Positions 43,153-52,618 are shown, counted from the stretch's first letter. The stretch is 64,000 bases of DNA from Paraflavitalea soli (GCF_003555545.1 NZ_CP032157.1:6452546-6516545), one strand, 5' to 3'. The notes: generated by a model not told the origin, from the sequence alone. A program made the numbers and translations.

Positions 43153-43473
43153 GCCCGGCATCTCCGTTCCCTTCCAACATATTGACATTTAATGGCTTAC
43201 CACGAAGCGGGAATAGCCGCGATCATGACTGTTTGACATTTGTCTACCCCCACCAGGTCGGCCTTTCACAGGTAGGCTATAGGGTGGCTGTTAGTAGATT
43301 TCCTACTGTTATTTTTAGATTATTTTCTCTACCTTGGTCCCGGATTTCGCAACTACTCCCCCAATTTCCTTATCCTATACAATAAGAACAACCCAACCAG
43401 CGTTTATAATCACGGACGGACTCCGAAATTGACTCTTTCGGAAATTTTATAAGGACATAAATGGATTTTGCCT
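43153..43473. other. 320-bp spacer
   Basis: No gene was seen. A 7-bp stem (TCCGAAA / TTTCGGA, 43422-43442) followed by AATTTTAT lies near its right end, close to the next start. Confidence 0.4.
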
Positions 43474-43710
43474 ATGACTATTCTCTTTACACCAGAGGAG
43501 CTCATACAGTATTTGTATCAAGAAACCTCCCCAGAGAAAACCGCAGCTATTGAAGCTGCCTTACAGGAAGACTGGACACTTCGCGAAAAATTAGAAGTAC
43601 TGAAAGCATCTGTAAAAAGCCTTGACCGGGTAGTAGAATCTCCCAGGCCACAGGTTATTCTCAACATTTTGAACTATGCCCGCGAATCGGCCATAGAACC
43701 TGTTGAGTAG
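43474..43710 (+). CDS. Small conserved-looking acidic protein, unknown function
   Basis: Not recognised. From the ATG at 43474 it gives 78 residues, helical and acidic, with no signal or membrane span. The opening ILFTPEELIQYLYQETSPEKTAAIEAALQ resembles the N-terminal helix of anti-sigma-type proteins, but it lacks the zinc-binding His-Cys-Cys set. An in-frame TTG at 43468 is also possible. It lies between the DivIC-like gene and the endonuclease III gene. Confidence 0.6.
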   Translation: MTILFTPEELIQYLYQETSPEKTAAIEAALQEDWTLREKLEVLKASVKSLDRVVESPRPQVILNILNYARESAIEPVE

Positions 43711-43779
43711 ACAGCTGCTGCAGTTTTTTTATTGATGCCTGATGCTCTTCCCGTAATTTCGCCGTCATTCCATTGACGA

Positions 43780-44433
43780 ATGACCAGGAAAGAACGCTTT
43801 AACTTCGTAATCAGCTATTTTCAACAGCACGCTCCCAATGCGGAGACGGAGTTATTGTACGACAACCCCTACCAATTACTGGTAGCTGTTATCCTTTCAG
43901 CCCAATGTACAGACAAAAGGGTCAACATGACCACGCCGGCTATTTTTGAGAAATACCCGGATGCGGCCAGCTTGTCTAAAGCCACTTTTGATGAACTATT
44001 CCCGCTGATCAGGAGCATCTCTTATCCCAATAACAAAACAAAGCATCTCATTGGCATGGCCAACATGCTGATGGAGAAATTCAATGGCCAGATCCCCCTG
44101 ACTGTTGAAGAACTCGTGCAATTGCCCGGCGTAGGCCGTAAAACAGCCAATGTGATCACTTCGGTGGTGGACCAGCAACCCAATATGGCCGTGGATACCC
44201 ATGTATTCCGCGTATCTGCCCGTATTGGCCTTACTGTAGGCGCTACCACCCCCCTGGCTACCGAAAAGCAATTGCTGCAGTTTATTCCTAAAGACCTGGT
44301 TTACATAGCCCACCATTGGCTTATCCTCCACGGCCGGTATACCTGCATAGCACGCAATCCTAAATGTGAGCAGTGCGGCCTCACCCCTGCCTGCAAATAT
44401 TTTCAGAAAAACAAGGCTAAGCCGGCCTCGTAA
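43780..44433 (+). CDS. nth: Endonuclease III
   Basis: A base-excision repair DNA glycosylase and AP lyase for oxidised pyrimidines, 217 residues. The helix-hairpin-helix is LPGVGRKTANVI with catalytic Lys121, and catalytic Asp139 is in AVDTHVFRV. The [4Fe-4S] cluster cysteines are in the canonical 6-2-5 spacing (CIARNPKCEQCGLTPAC). It matches E. coli Nth in length and residue spacing. Confidence 0.97.
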   Translation: MTRKERFNFVISYFQQHAPNAETELLYDNPYQLLVAVILSAQCTDKRVNMTTPAIFEKYPDAASLSKATFDELFPLIRSISYPNNKTKHLIGMANMLMEKFNGQIPLTVEELVQLPGVGRKTANVITSVVDQQPNMAVDTHVFRVSARIGLTVGATTPLATEKQLLQFIPKDLVYIAHHWLILHGRYTCIARNPKCEQCGLTPACKYFQKNKAKPAS

Positions 44434-44639
44434 GGCATTCCAAATCAGCCACTATAACAGATGATACCAGGAATTCCGGGGTGCTGGTCAACTATTATTT
44501 GTCCATTGATGTTATTAAAGCACGATTAAATTACCCCGGTATCGGGGATTACCAGCCCTATAAAAATTCCTACTTTTACAATATCCAACCTGATCAACCG
44601 TCTACCTGTTTATAGCTTAGAAAAACAAAAGATATTTAA

Positions 44640-47030
44640 ATGGACAAAACTTCTACACATAGTACAATCAATTCCTCCCTGTCATTCAGGCCGTTGATCA
44701 GCGCCCTGGAGAAAAATATCAAGGAAGGAAGAGAGGGGGTAGGTCAGTTGTACAAAGAGCTGCTGGATAAAGTATACCAACAGCCTGAACTGCTGGAACC
44801 CATCCGGGATATGGAATTGCTGAATAAGCATAAGGTGCTGATCGAACAACTGATGGCCACGGTATTCCCTGTTACACTGTCGGATAAAGCAGATTTCTAT
44901 GGAGCCGGCGTTCCATTCCAATTCCAGATGTTCTATGCATCCCGCAGGATGCAGGAAGAATTCCTGGATGATAGCGGGAAAAAGATCAAGATGCCCGATT
45001 GTAACACGGAAGACAAGATCCAAACTGAAAAGTTAACCGGCGCCTACCAGATGATCCTGAACCGGTTTTTCAATGCCAATATTAATAATGGCATCATGAC
45101 CAGTGTCTATGAGGTAAAATGTCCCGATTCGGGCCTTGACACCTATACGGAGCTGGAATTGGATGCCCGCTTTATTGAGGTAAGGGCCAAGGGCGAATTG
45201 CCACAACTGAACATTGATTGCAATGCCCATTGTCATGATGTGACCGACCTTATGCCACTGGAAACCTTGCAAAAGCTGTTGCCGCTTGACCTCTTTGAAT
45301 TTGAAGGCATGATCATCCTGCGTCTGCGTGATGTGACCGAACGTGAGGTATTGAATATTATCCGTAACCGCCTCCTGGACCTGCATACTTTTTCCGATTC
45401 CAATGTTTTCAATGAATTGCAGGCACAAGTGCAAAACCTGATTGGTTTGCCAGGCGTGTATACAGCAGTCAAGCCCTTCTTCCGTGTCAATAACCACCTG
45501 GTGCTGTCGGAAGTGTACAGCAGCATCACCGGAGCTGCCCAGAAAGAACCTACACCCGAGCAATTACAGTATATGTACCAGGCCGTGGTGAAAGCTTTCA
45601 AACATAGCGGACGTCCCCTGCTCATTCCCCAGATCAATGATGAAGCCGTGATCCGTTATCCTTTCATCACCATGCTGGCCGAGTTGGGTTATAAGAGCGC
45701 TATTATTTGTCCGCTCCTGGCCGATAATCATGATATGCTGGGCGTGCTGCTCATCGTTAGTGAAACGGCCGGCACTTTCAATTCATCCCATATTGCCAAA
45801 ATAGAACCCGCCATCCCCCTGTTTAAACTGGCCATGGAAAAGAGCCAGGAAAACCTCGATCACCAGGTAGATCGTGTCATCAAAGACCAGTTTACGGCTG
45901 TACAGGATGCAGTGGAATGGAGGTTCACAGAAGAAGCCCTGCGTTACTTAACACGCAAGAGCAAAGGGGAGCAGGTGAAGATCGAGCCCATCGTGTTCCA
46001 GAATGTATACCCGATGTATGGCGCTATCGATATCCGCAATTCATCGGTAGAACGTAACAATGCCATCCAGCTCGACCTGCTGGAGCAACTTAACCTGGCG
46101 AAAGAGATCATCCAGCTGGCCCGGAAGGAACATCCTTTCCCCCTGCTCGATGAGACTTCTTTCAAGTTGCAGAAGTTCACGCATTCCGTATCAAATATCT
46201 TGTTTGCCGATGAAGAGATCGCTATCCTGCAATTCCTGCGGGTAGAGCTTATCAACCTGTTCAAACACCTGCAATCCATATTGCCGGCGCTGAACAAGGA
46301 CATCAACCGGTATTTTGATGCCATCAATTCCCCGGTAGAGATGGTGTACCACCACCGCAAGGAATACGAAGACAGCATCACTACGATCAACAATGCCGTA
46401 GCGCGCTTCATCGACCGGGAACAGGAGGCAGCCCAGAAAATATTTCCCCATTACTTCGAGCGCTTTGTGACCGATGGGGTAGACTTCAATATTTACATTG
46501 GCCAGTCTATCAGTCCGGATAAGAAATTTGATTTCTTCTACCTGAAGAACCTCAAGATCTGGCAGCTGAGCACCCTGGCCAAAGCGGCCCGCCTTACCCA
46601 CCAGTTAGAAAAGGAATTGCCGCTGCGCCTGCAAACCAGCCAGCTCATATTGGCCCATAGCCATCCGATCTCTATCAGTTTCCGCACCGCAGAACGCAAG
46701 TTTGATGTAGATGGAGCTTACAACATCCGTTATGAGATCATTAAAAAACGGATTGATAAGGTGCATGTGAAGGATTCCAACGAAAGGCTTACCCAGCCCG
46801 GCACCATTGCCATCGTGTATTCACAGCCACAGGAAGCACAGGAATACCTGGAGTATATCGAGTTCCTGCAGAACCAGGGATTGTTGAAAGGAGAGATTGA
46901 GAGGTTTGACCTGGAAGAATTGCAGGGCGTAAGTGGCCTGAAAGGCCTGCGGGTGGCCATCAACCTCGAAGAGGAAGTGCCACAGGAGTTTAAGAAAGAA
47001 GCTAAGAAATCTACCAGTCTGAGTAAGTAA
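44640..47030 (+). CDS. Large GAF-like domain protein, unknown function
   Basis: A 796-residue protein of a kind I associate with Bacteroidota GAF-domain proteins; its role is unknown. Residues 1-200 are a mixed alpha/beta region with no named domain. About 250-400 has GAF-like features (LLIPQINDEAVIRYPFITML, then SAIICPLLADNHDMLGVLLIVSE), so it may bind a small ligand. The rest is largely helical with no kinase, cyclase or DNA-binding motif. There is no signal peptide or span. It stands alone, 206 bp after nth. Confidence 0.65.
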   Translation: MDKTSTHSTINSSLSFRPLISALEKNIKEGREGVGQLYKELLDKVYQQPELLEPIRDMELLNKHKVLIEQLMATVFPVTLSDKADFYGAGVPFQFQMFYASRRMQEEFLDDSGKKIKMPDCNTEDKIQTEKLTGAYQMILNRFFNANINNGIMTSVYEVKCPDSGLDTYTELELDARFIEVRAKGELPQLNIDCNAHCHDVTDLMPLETLQKLLPLDLFEFEGMIILRLRDVTEREVLNIIRNRLLDLHTFSDSNVFNELQAQVQNLIGLPGVYTAVKPFFRVNNHLVLSEVYSSITGAAQKEPTPEQLQYMYQAVVKAFKHSGRPLLIPQINDEAVIRYPFITMLAELGYKSAIICPLLADNHDMLGVLLIVSETAGTFNSSHIAKIEPAIPLFKLAMEKSQENLDHQVDRVIKDQFTAVQDAVEWRFTEEALRYLTRKSKGEQVKIEPIVFQNVYPMYGAIDIRNSSVERNNAIQLDLLEQLNLAKEIIQLARKEHPFPLLDETSFKLQKFTHSVSNILFADEEIAILQFLRVELINLFKHLQSILPALNKDINRYFDAINSPVEMVYHHRKEYEDSITTINNAVARFIDREQEAAQKIFPHYFERFVTDGVDFNIYIGQSISPDKKFDFFYLKNLKIWQLSTLAKAARLTHQLEKELPLRLQTSQLILAHSHPISISFRTAERKFDVDGAYNIRYEIIKKRIDKVHVKDSNERLTQPGTIAIVYSQPQEAQEYLEYIEFLQNQGLLKGEIERFDLEELQGVSGLKGLRVAINLEEEVPQEFKKEAKKSTSLSK

Positions 47031-47097
47031 AATACCTGTACATCCTGGCCATCATGATATGGCCGGGATGTATTATTTTTCCCACCTTAGGTATAGA

Positions 47098-47346
47098 CTA
47101 CAGTCCCCCGCTCTTAAAGTCGAAATCAAATTCAAACATTTTCTTCGGATGCAGGTTCATCGCAGTGGCGATAGTCACCACCGTAGCAATGGTAGGGCTG
47201 CTTTCCCCTACTTCAATCCTGTATACCTGCTTGGGTTCAATACCTGCCTGGGCGGCCAGGGCCTCACGGGAGAGTTTCTTGGCAGTTCTCAACCGCTTCA
47301 GGTTGGCGCCAAATGCTTTGTTGTATGCTTCGTTACGGATATTCAC
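47098..47346 (-). CDS. XRE-family helix-turn-helix regulator, GTG start
   Basis: An 82-residue Cro/CI-type DNA-binding protein. The HTH is GANLKRLRTAKKLSREALAAQAGIEPKQVYRIEVGESSPTI, shown only as a landmark of the fold at residues 13-52. GTG at 47346 is the only plausible start. A perfect 22-bp palindrome lies 32 bases upstream, likely its own operator. It is followed by a convergent gene on the other strand. Confidence 0.9.
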   Translation of the reverse strand: MNIRNEAYNKAFGANLKRLRTAKKLSREALAAQAGIEPKQVYRIEVGESSPTIATVVTIATAMNLHPKKMFEFDFDFKSGGL

Positions 47347-47377
47347 GGGTGTGAAGGTCTTATTTATGTGAAATTAA

Positions 47378-47399
47378 GTTGCGTCAATTTTGACGCAAC
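47378..47399. promoter_or_regulatory. Perfect 22-bp palindrome, probable operator of the XRE gene
   Basis: GTTGCGTCAA and TTGACGCAAC flank TT. It lies between the SdiA-regulated-type gene and the XRE gene, both minus strand, in the leader of the XRE gene. No T-run follows, so it is more operator-like than terminator-like. Confidence 0.7.
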
Positions 47400-47465
47400 G
47401 CTCATTTTTCTCCTGCTTCCTGCACAGGGAGCGAGGCAATAACCCCGTATTAACAGACAGCAGCG

Positions 47466-48305
47466 CTATTTTCCCGGCCTGTAAAAGAATCTTAATATGG
47501 TGGCTTTACCGTTCACGCCTTCATTGGAGATGAACATATCCCCATTGGGAGCAAATGTTATCCCCTCCGGCTGGGGAAACTGATCAGGATTCAGCTGCCA
47601 TGCGCCTTCTATCTTACCATCGAGGGTGGTCTGCAGCATAGCCTTGCCTACTGAAGCAATAATAAAAAGCTTGTGGGTGATGGGGTGAATAGCTGCCGCG
47701 GAAGGTTTGAATTCCGCGTTATTATCCTTAAGGTGGGCATGGATCTCTTTGCGGCGTATTTCGTATAAAATATTATCAGAGAACTGCAGGCTGTCCAGTG
47801 AAAAGGTATAAGTGATCACCCCTTTTTTGGTTTCCCGCTGTTCTTTGGACATCAATACAAGCTTTTGGAGATTGGGATCGTAATATAGCGTTTCAAACTC
47901 GATCTTCTTGTCGCGGGGAAATTCAAATTCTTCTTCTGTATTGGGAGTACCTACCGGCACACGATGGATATTGCCATTGCTTTCCAATACATAATAATAA
48001 TCGCCTATCATCACCACATCTTCATAATCCCTTTTCCTGCCAAATTTACTCACCGTATAATCTCCGGTGGTGCTGTTGATCAGAAATACCTTGCCTTCCT
48101 CGTCATTAATAGCGGCAATCCTGGTATCGGAGAGGTAATACATACCCGATATTTCCAGTAACTCCTTGTCCAATACGATTACTTGTTTATCGGCAGTATG
48201 GTAGCCCGGTAGGGCGGGCACAAATGATTTGCCCTGGCGGCTACAGGCCGATAAGGAAGTGACCAGTAATATATACAACAGGAAAAAGAAGTTCGTAACT
48301 TTCAT
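47466..48305 (-). CDS. SdiA-regulated-domain-type lipoprotein
   Basis: A 279-residue lipoprotein: signal with lipobox SLSAC, then beta-propeller-like repeats (ELLEISGMYYLSDTRIAAINDEEGKVFLIN, FPQPEGITFAPNGDMFISNEG) typical of the SdiA-regulated family. The ATG at 48305 fits the signal peptide better than the frame to 48329. The family's role is unclear. Being upstream of the XRE gene, they may share a transcript. Confidence 0.75.
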   Translation of the reverse strand: MKVTNFFFLLYILLVTSLSACSRQGKSFVPALPGYHTADKQVIVLDKELLEISGMYYLSDTRIAAINDEEGKVFLINSTTGDYTVSKFGRKRDYEDVVMIGDYYYVLESNGNIHRVPVGTPNTEEEFEFPRDKKIEFETLYYDPNLQKLVLMSKEQRETKKGVITYTFSLDSLQFSDNILYEIRRKEIHAHLKDNNAEFKPSAAAIHPITHKLFIIASVGKAMLQTTLDGKIEGAWQLNPDQFPQPEGITFAPNGDMFISNEGVNGKATILRFFYRPGK

Positions 48306-48399
48306 AAAGCCAATGGCGTTAAAGTACAAAGTTGCCGATTAATTCTTCTAAATATACAATCTTTTATTGCTTAATTTAGACAGCTAAAATAACCTGGTC

Positions 48400-49659
48400 A
48401 TGTCCATGGACAGTCAATCTTTATTGCAGGAAACAGAACGCTTCGTCACCCATTTCTTTGCTACCCGTGTAAAACCGGAATTTCTGTTCCACAATATTGA
48501 CCATACCAACGATGTGGTGAAAGCTTCCACTACACTGGCCAATTACTACCAGTTGCCGGAAAATGACCGGTTGGTACTATTGCTGTCTGCCTGGTTCCAT
48601 GATACTGGTTATTCCAGTGGCAATGCCCGCTGGCATGAGACCGTCAGTAAAGAGATTGCCACCGATTTCCTCCAACAGCACCAGGTAGATGCCGCTGTTA
48701 TTGAACAGGTGGGCAATGCCATCATGGCCACCCAATGGCCCCAATGCCCGGTCACCCTTACAGAACAGATACTTTGTGATGCCGACCTTTTTCACCTGGG
48801 CAATGACCAGTTTGATGAAAAGAACAAGTTACTGCGGAAAGAGTTGAACATGCTGTTCGACAAAAAGCTAAGCAAGAAGGAGTGGCGCCAAAAGAACATC
48901 TTCTTCCTGCAGCAGCACCGCTATTTTACCGACTATGCCCGTAAGAACCTGCAGCCTGTAAAGGAGCGGCATTTAGCGGCGCTATTGGAAAAAGCACCTG
49001 AAGAGCAGGTAGACACGGCTGAACAGGCCATTAAGAACATCCCTCCCAAACCGGTAGAAGCGGCCACCAGCCATCCCGAGCATCATAAAACAGCCAAGGT
49101 AAAAGTAAAGGGCGAGCGCACGGAACGCGGTATCTCTACCATGTTTCGCATTATGTCCCAAAACCATGTGAACCTGAGCCAAATGGCGGATAGCAAAGCC
49201 AATATCATGATCTCGGTAAACACCATTGTGATGTCGATCATGGTATCGGTACTGTTGGGTAAGCTGCAATTCTATCCCGAATTTACCTGGCCCACCATTA
49301 TCTTATTGGTAGTATGCCTGGGCGCCGTGGTATTTGCCATCCTGGCTACCCGTCCCAATATTACCAAGGGAACTTTTACAGAAGAAGATATAAAGAATAA
49401 GAAAATCAACCTGCTGTTCTTTGGCAACTTCTACAACATGTCTTTGCATGAGTATGACTGGGCCATGAAGGAAATGATGAAGGACAATGAATACCTCAAC
49501 AGCAGTATGATCAAGGATATTTACTTCCTGGGGGTGGTATTGGCGCGCAAATACAAGTTTCTCCGCATTAGCTACAATATCTTCATGTTTGGTTTGATAG
49601 GGGCCATACTGGCTTTTGCCATTGCCTTCCTGTTACAACCCAATGTGCCCGCCAATTAA
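48400..49659 (+). CDS. HD-domain phosphohydrolase fused to a Pycsar-effector-like membrane module
   Basis: A 419-residue two-part protein. Residues 1-190 are an HD-type metal phosphohydrolase: His31 and His35 in FHNIDHTNDV, His67-Asp68 in AWFHDTGYSS, and Asp127/Asp129 in CDADLFHLG. A charged linker (about 195-250) follows. The C-terminal part opens MADSKANIMISVNTIVMS from Met262, the signature of the Pycsar PycTM effector family, and has spans near 266-284, 296-313 and 388-411. No pyrimidine cyclase is in the window. It may sense, degrade or respond to a nucleotide at the inner membrane. Its end overlaps the convergent korA stop. Confidence 0.8.
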   Translation: MSMDSQSLLQETERFVTHFFATRVKPEFLFHNIDHTNDVVKASTTLANYYQLPENDRLVLLLSAWFHDTGYSSGNARWHETVSKEIATDFLQQHQVDAAVIEQVGNAIMATQWPQCPVTLTEQILCDADLFHLGNDQFDEKNKLLRKELNMLFDKKLSKKEWRQKNIFFLQQHRYFTDYARKNLQPVKERHLAALLEKAPEEQVDTAEQAIKNIPPKPVEAATSHPEHHKTAKVKVKGERTERGISTMFRIMSQNHVNLSQMADSKANIMISVNTIVMSIMVSVLLGKLQFYPEFTWPTIILLVVCLGAVVFAILATRPNITKGTFTEEDIKNKKINLLFFGNFYNMSLHEYDWAMKEMMKDNEYLNSSMIKDIYFLGVVLARKYKFLRISYNIFMFGLIGAILAFAIAFLLQPNVPAN

Positions 49660-51512
49660 TTGGCCGATCCCAGCATTTCCCGCAATTTCATCACCAGTTC
49701 TGTTTTGGTAATGGGTATGCCCATGATCTTATTGTACCCTTTGGCGTCTATAAAATATTGGTCGCGGATGATCTTAATAAGCTGGCCATTGTTGATCTCC
49801 GGGATCAGTACCTGGTCGAAGTGCTGAAGCATGTCGCCCAGGTTTTTGGGGAAAGGCCGCAGGTGCCGCAGGTGGGCATGGCTTACGGCAAAGCCTTCTG
49901 CCTGTAATTCAGCTACAGCACTCTTAATGGCGCCATAAGTACTGCCCCAGCCCAATACCAGCAGTTTGCCTTTTTCAGGACCGCTGTCCAGTTGTTGTTC
50001 GGGGATATAGTCGGCGATCTTTTCTATTTTTTCCTGCCTGATCTTTACCATCAGCTGGTGGTTGTCCGGATCATAACTCACATTACCCGTAATGTTTTGC
50101 TTTTCCAGTCCGCCAATGCGGTGTTCCAGCCCGGGTGTGCCGGGGATAGCCCAGGGACGTACCAGCTTTTCATCACGCAGGTAAGGCTGGAAGGCAGGCT
50201 CTCCGTGTCCCAGCTCTGTTTTAAATTTCACCGTTATGGGAACCAGCTCATCGCTCTTGGGAAAGCGCCAGGGCTCGGCGCCATTGGCAATATATCCATC
50301 GCTCAGGAAGATCACTGGTGTCATGTGCTGGATGGCGATACGCACGGCTTCATATACAGCGGAAAAACAATCGCTGGGAGTAGAGGCCGATACGATCGGC
50401 ATAGGGCATTCGCCATTGCGGCCGTAATAAGACTGCAGCAGATCACTTTGCTCTGTTTTGGTAGGCAGGCCTGTAGAAGGACCGCCACGTTGAATATTAC
50501 AGATCAGCAAGGGTATCTCCATCATTACGGCTAGACCCATCGCTTCGGCTTTTAAAGCCATGCCAGGGCCTGAGGTGGTAGTGATGCCCAGGGAGCCACC
50601 ATAAGCGGCGCCAATGGCGGAAGTGATGGCTGCTATTTCATCTTCGGCCTGAAAGGTCTTTACGCCAAAGGATTTGTATTTGCTTAGTTCATGCAGGATA
50701 TCGGAAGCTGGTGTTATAGGATAAGAACCCAGGTACAAAGGCAGGCCGCTCTTTTGGGAGGCAGCGATGAGCCCATAAGCCAGGGCCTGATTGCCCATGA
50801 TGGAGCGGTAAACACCCGGCGGCATCTTAGCTTTCTCCACGCGGAAGGTGGTCGTAAATGTTTCCGTGGTATCGCCGAAGTTATAACCGGCCTGTAACGC
50901 CCGGATATTGCTTTCCTGTATTTCAGGTTTCTTACCGAATTTATCTTTGAAGAACTGGATGGTATTGACCATATCACGGTTATACATCCAATACAGAAAG
51001 CCCAGTACAAACATGTTCTTGGCGCGGTCCTTCTCCTTAGTGCCCATGGTAATGTCCTTCAACGCTTCCCGGGTCATTTTGGTAACGTCTATCTTAATTA
51101 CCTCGTAATTGCTGAGGCTTTCATCTTCCAGGGGATTGATGCCATCGGGATAATTGGCCAGCCGTAAATTCTTGGTATCGAAGCCGTCAGTATTGGCAAT
51201 GATCTTGCCTCCTTTTTTCAGTGCCTTGAGGTTTGTTTTGAGTGCTGCAGCATTCATGGCTACCAGCACATCGCATTCATCGCCCGGGGTAAAGATCCGG
51301 TCGCTGGAAAAGCGAAGCTGGTAACCGCTTACACCTGGCAGGGTGCCCTGGGGGGCCCTGATCTCGGCAGGGAAGTCGGGGAAAGTGGCCAGGTCGATGC
51401 CCAGCAAGGCAGTATTGTTGGTAAACTGGCTGCCTGTCAATTGCATACCATCGCCGGAATCTCCGGCAAACTTGATCACCACATCCTGTAGTACCTCTTC
51501 TTTACGGCTCAT
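49656..51512 (-). CDS. korA: 2-oxoacid:acceptor oxidoreductase, fused gamma-alpha subunit
   Basis: The alpha subunit, with an N-terminal gamma domain (residues 10-195, VVIKFAGDSGDGMQLTGSQF) and an alpha part (from about 215, GNQALAYGLIAASQKSGLPLYLGSYPITPASDILHEL) of a 2-oxoglutarate or pyruvate:ferredoxin oxidoreductase, 618 residues from the ATG at 51512 (an in-frame TTG at 51518 is disfavoured). The TPP-binding beta subunit, normally the next gene, is not here: the neighbour downstream is convergent. It must be encoded elsewhere or be a different partner. Confidence 0.92.
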   Translation of the reverse strand: MSRKEEVLQDVVIKFAGDSGDGMQLTGSQFTNNTALLGIDLATFPDFPAEIRAPQGTLPGVSGYQLRFSSDRIFTPGDECDVLVAMNAAALKTNLKALKKGGKIIANTDGFDTKNLRLANYPDGINPLEDESLSNYEVIKIDVTKMTREALKDITMGTKEKDRAKNMFVLGFLYWMYNRDMVNTIQFFKDKFGKKPEIQESNIRALQAGYNFGDTTETFTTTFRVEKAKMPPGVYRSIMGNQALAYGLIAASQKSGLPLYLGSYPITPASDILHELSKYKSFGVKTFQAEDEIAAITSAIGAAYGGSLGITTTSGPGMALKAEAMGLAVMMEIPLLICNIQRGGPSTGLPTKTEQSDLLQSYYGRNGECPMPIVSASTPSDCFSAVYEAVRIAIQHMTPVIFLSDGYIANGAEPWRFPKSDELVPITVKFKTELGHGEPAFQPYLRDEKLVRPWAIPGTPGLEHRIGGLEKQNITGNVSYDPDNHQLMVKIRQEKIEKIADYIPEQQLDSGPEKGKLLVLGWGSTYGAIKSAVAELQAEGFAVSHAHLRHLRPFPKNLGDMLQHFDQVLIPEINNGQLIKIIRDQYFIDAKGYNKIMGIPITKTELVMKLREMLGSAN

Positions 51513-51673
51513 TGGCAAGTGTTGTAACAGTAAATTTAAGATAATTTACGCACCCACCCATTGCCGTTTCCTGAATGACGATTTTGGCATTTAAACAATC
51601 TTTAACCAAAACAATTTGCATAGCGGCCCTTCCTTGTTATAACTTAATAGTCTAAAATTTCCCCTCAACAAGT

Positions 51674-52528
51674 ATGGAAACCCAAGATGACGAAGGCGGT
51701 CCTACCGCCTTTGCAACCTACCGCCCGCTCTTTCTTTTGCTGGTACTGATGGCCTGTGCCAAATCGACCCGGAAAAGCGAAACCAACACCATTTTATTCA
51801 ACAATCAACCAACCGTCAAGGCAGTGGAGAAAACGACTCCACCTGTACGTAAGAAGAAAAAGAAGAAGATCTATCTTACGTTTGATGATGGTCCCAATAA
51901 AGGGACCCGCAAAGTATTGGGCATCGTACAACAGGAACAGGTGCCTGTTACTTTCTTCCTCATTGGCGAGCATGTATTTGCCAGCACCTCTCAACGCGCT
52001 ACCTGGGACAGCCTTCGCGTAGACAGCTCCATCGAGTTGTGCAACCACAGTCATACCCATGCGTGGCACAACCGGTACAACAAATTCTATGAACAACCCG
52101 ATTCTGTAGTCAACGATTTTAAGCGCTGCCGGGACAGCCTGGAGCTTACCAATACCATTACCCGAACACCCGGCCGCAATATCTGGCGGGTAGATACCCT
52201 TAGTTATACTGATCTGAAGAAGAGCGCTGCCGCGGCTGATTCCCTGCAGCAGGCAGGATTTACCATCATCGGCTGGGACCTGGAATGGCATTATGACCAT
52301 AAGAGCTTTACGCTGAAGAATAAGTCGGATGAGCTGCTGTTGCAGATCGACAGCTTGTTTGCCGGCAACAAGACCAGGATACCGGAACACCTGGTAATAC
52401 TGGCACACGACCAGGTATACGATGATTCGAATGATTCGGCCGAACTGCACCAGCTGATCAAAAAACTGAAAGCAAGGGATGAATATGAATTGCTGGTGAC
52501 GAGCAGGTACCCGGGCGTGAAGCCGTGA
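51674..52528 (+). CDS. Polysaccharide deacetylase-family lipoprotein
   Basis: A 284-residue NodB-fold enzyme that removes acetyl groups from a glycan, probably in the periplasm or outer membrane: signal with lipobox VLMAC, then a Lys-rich linker. The NodB motifs are TFDDGPNKGT (the Asp-Asp pair), ELCNHSHTHAWH (the metal His residues), and RTPGRN. The motif containing the catalytic His is less clear near HLVILAHDQ. The neighbours give no substrate clue. Confidence 0.87.
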   Translation: METQDDEGGPTAFATYRPLFLLLVLMACAKSTRKSETNTILFNNQPTVKAVEKTTPPVRKKKKKKIYLTFDDGPNKGTRKVLGIVQQEQVPVTFFLIGEHVFASTSQRATWDSLRVDSSIELCNHSHTHAWHNRYNKFYEQPDSVVNDFKRCRDSLELTNTITRTPGRNIWRVDTLSYTDLKKSAAAADSLQQAGFTIIGWDLEWHYDHKSFTLKNKSDELLLQIDSLFAGNKTRIPEHLVILAHDQVYDDSNDSAELHQLIKKLKARDEYELLVTSRYPGVKP

Positions 52529-52532
52529 ATAC

Positions 52533-52567
52533 AGCTTCGAGCGGTGAGCTGCGAGCTGCGAGCGCCT
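52533..52567. repeat. Five in-phase 7-bp repeats after the deacetylase gene
   Basis: Contiguous heptads starting AGCTTCG, AGCGGTG and then two exact AGCTGCG copies, starting 5 bases after the deacetylase stop. AGCTGCG also begins the array at 22238. Confidence 0.75.
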
Positions 52568-52570
52568 TTG

Positions 52571-52618
52571 CTTCGATAGCGGATTTCTCCCTGCGGTCGA
52601 AATGAAAAAGGGTGAAAT
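52571..52618. repeat. Dispersed intergenic phrase around TCTCCCTGCGGTCGAAATGA
   Basis: A phrase that I recognise as recurring between genes in Bacteroidota genomes, here as a single copy beside the heptad array. No function is apparent. Confidence 0.4.
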
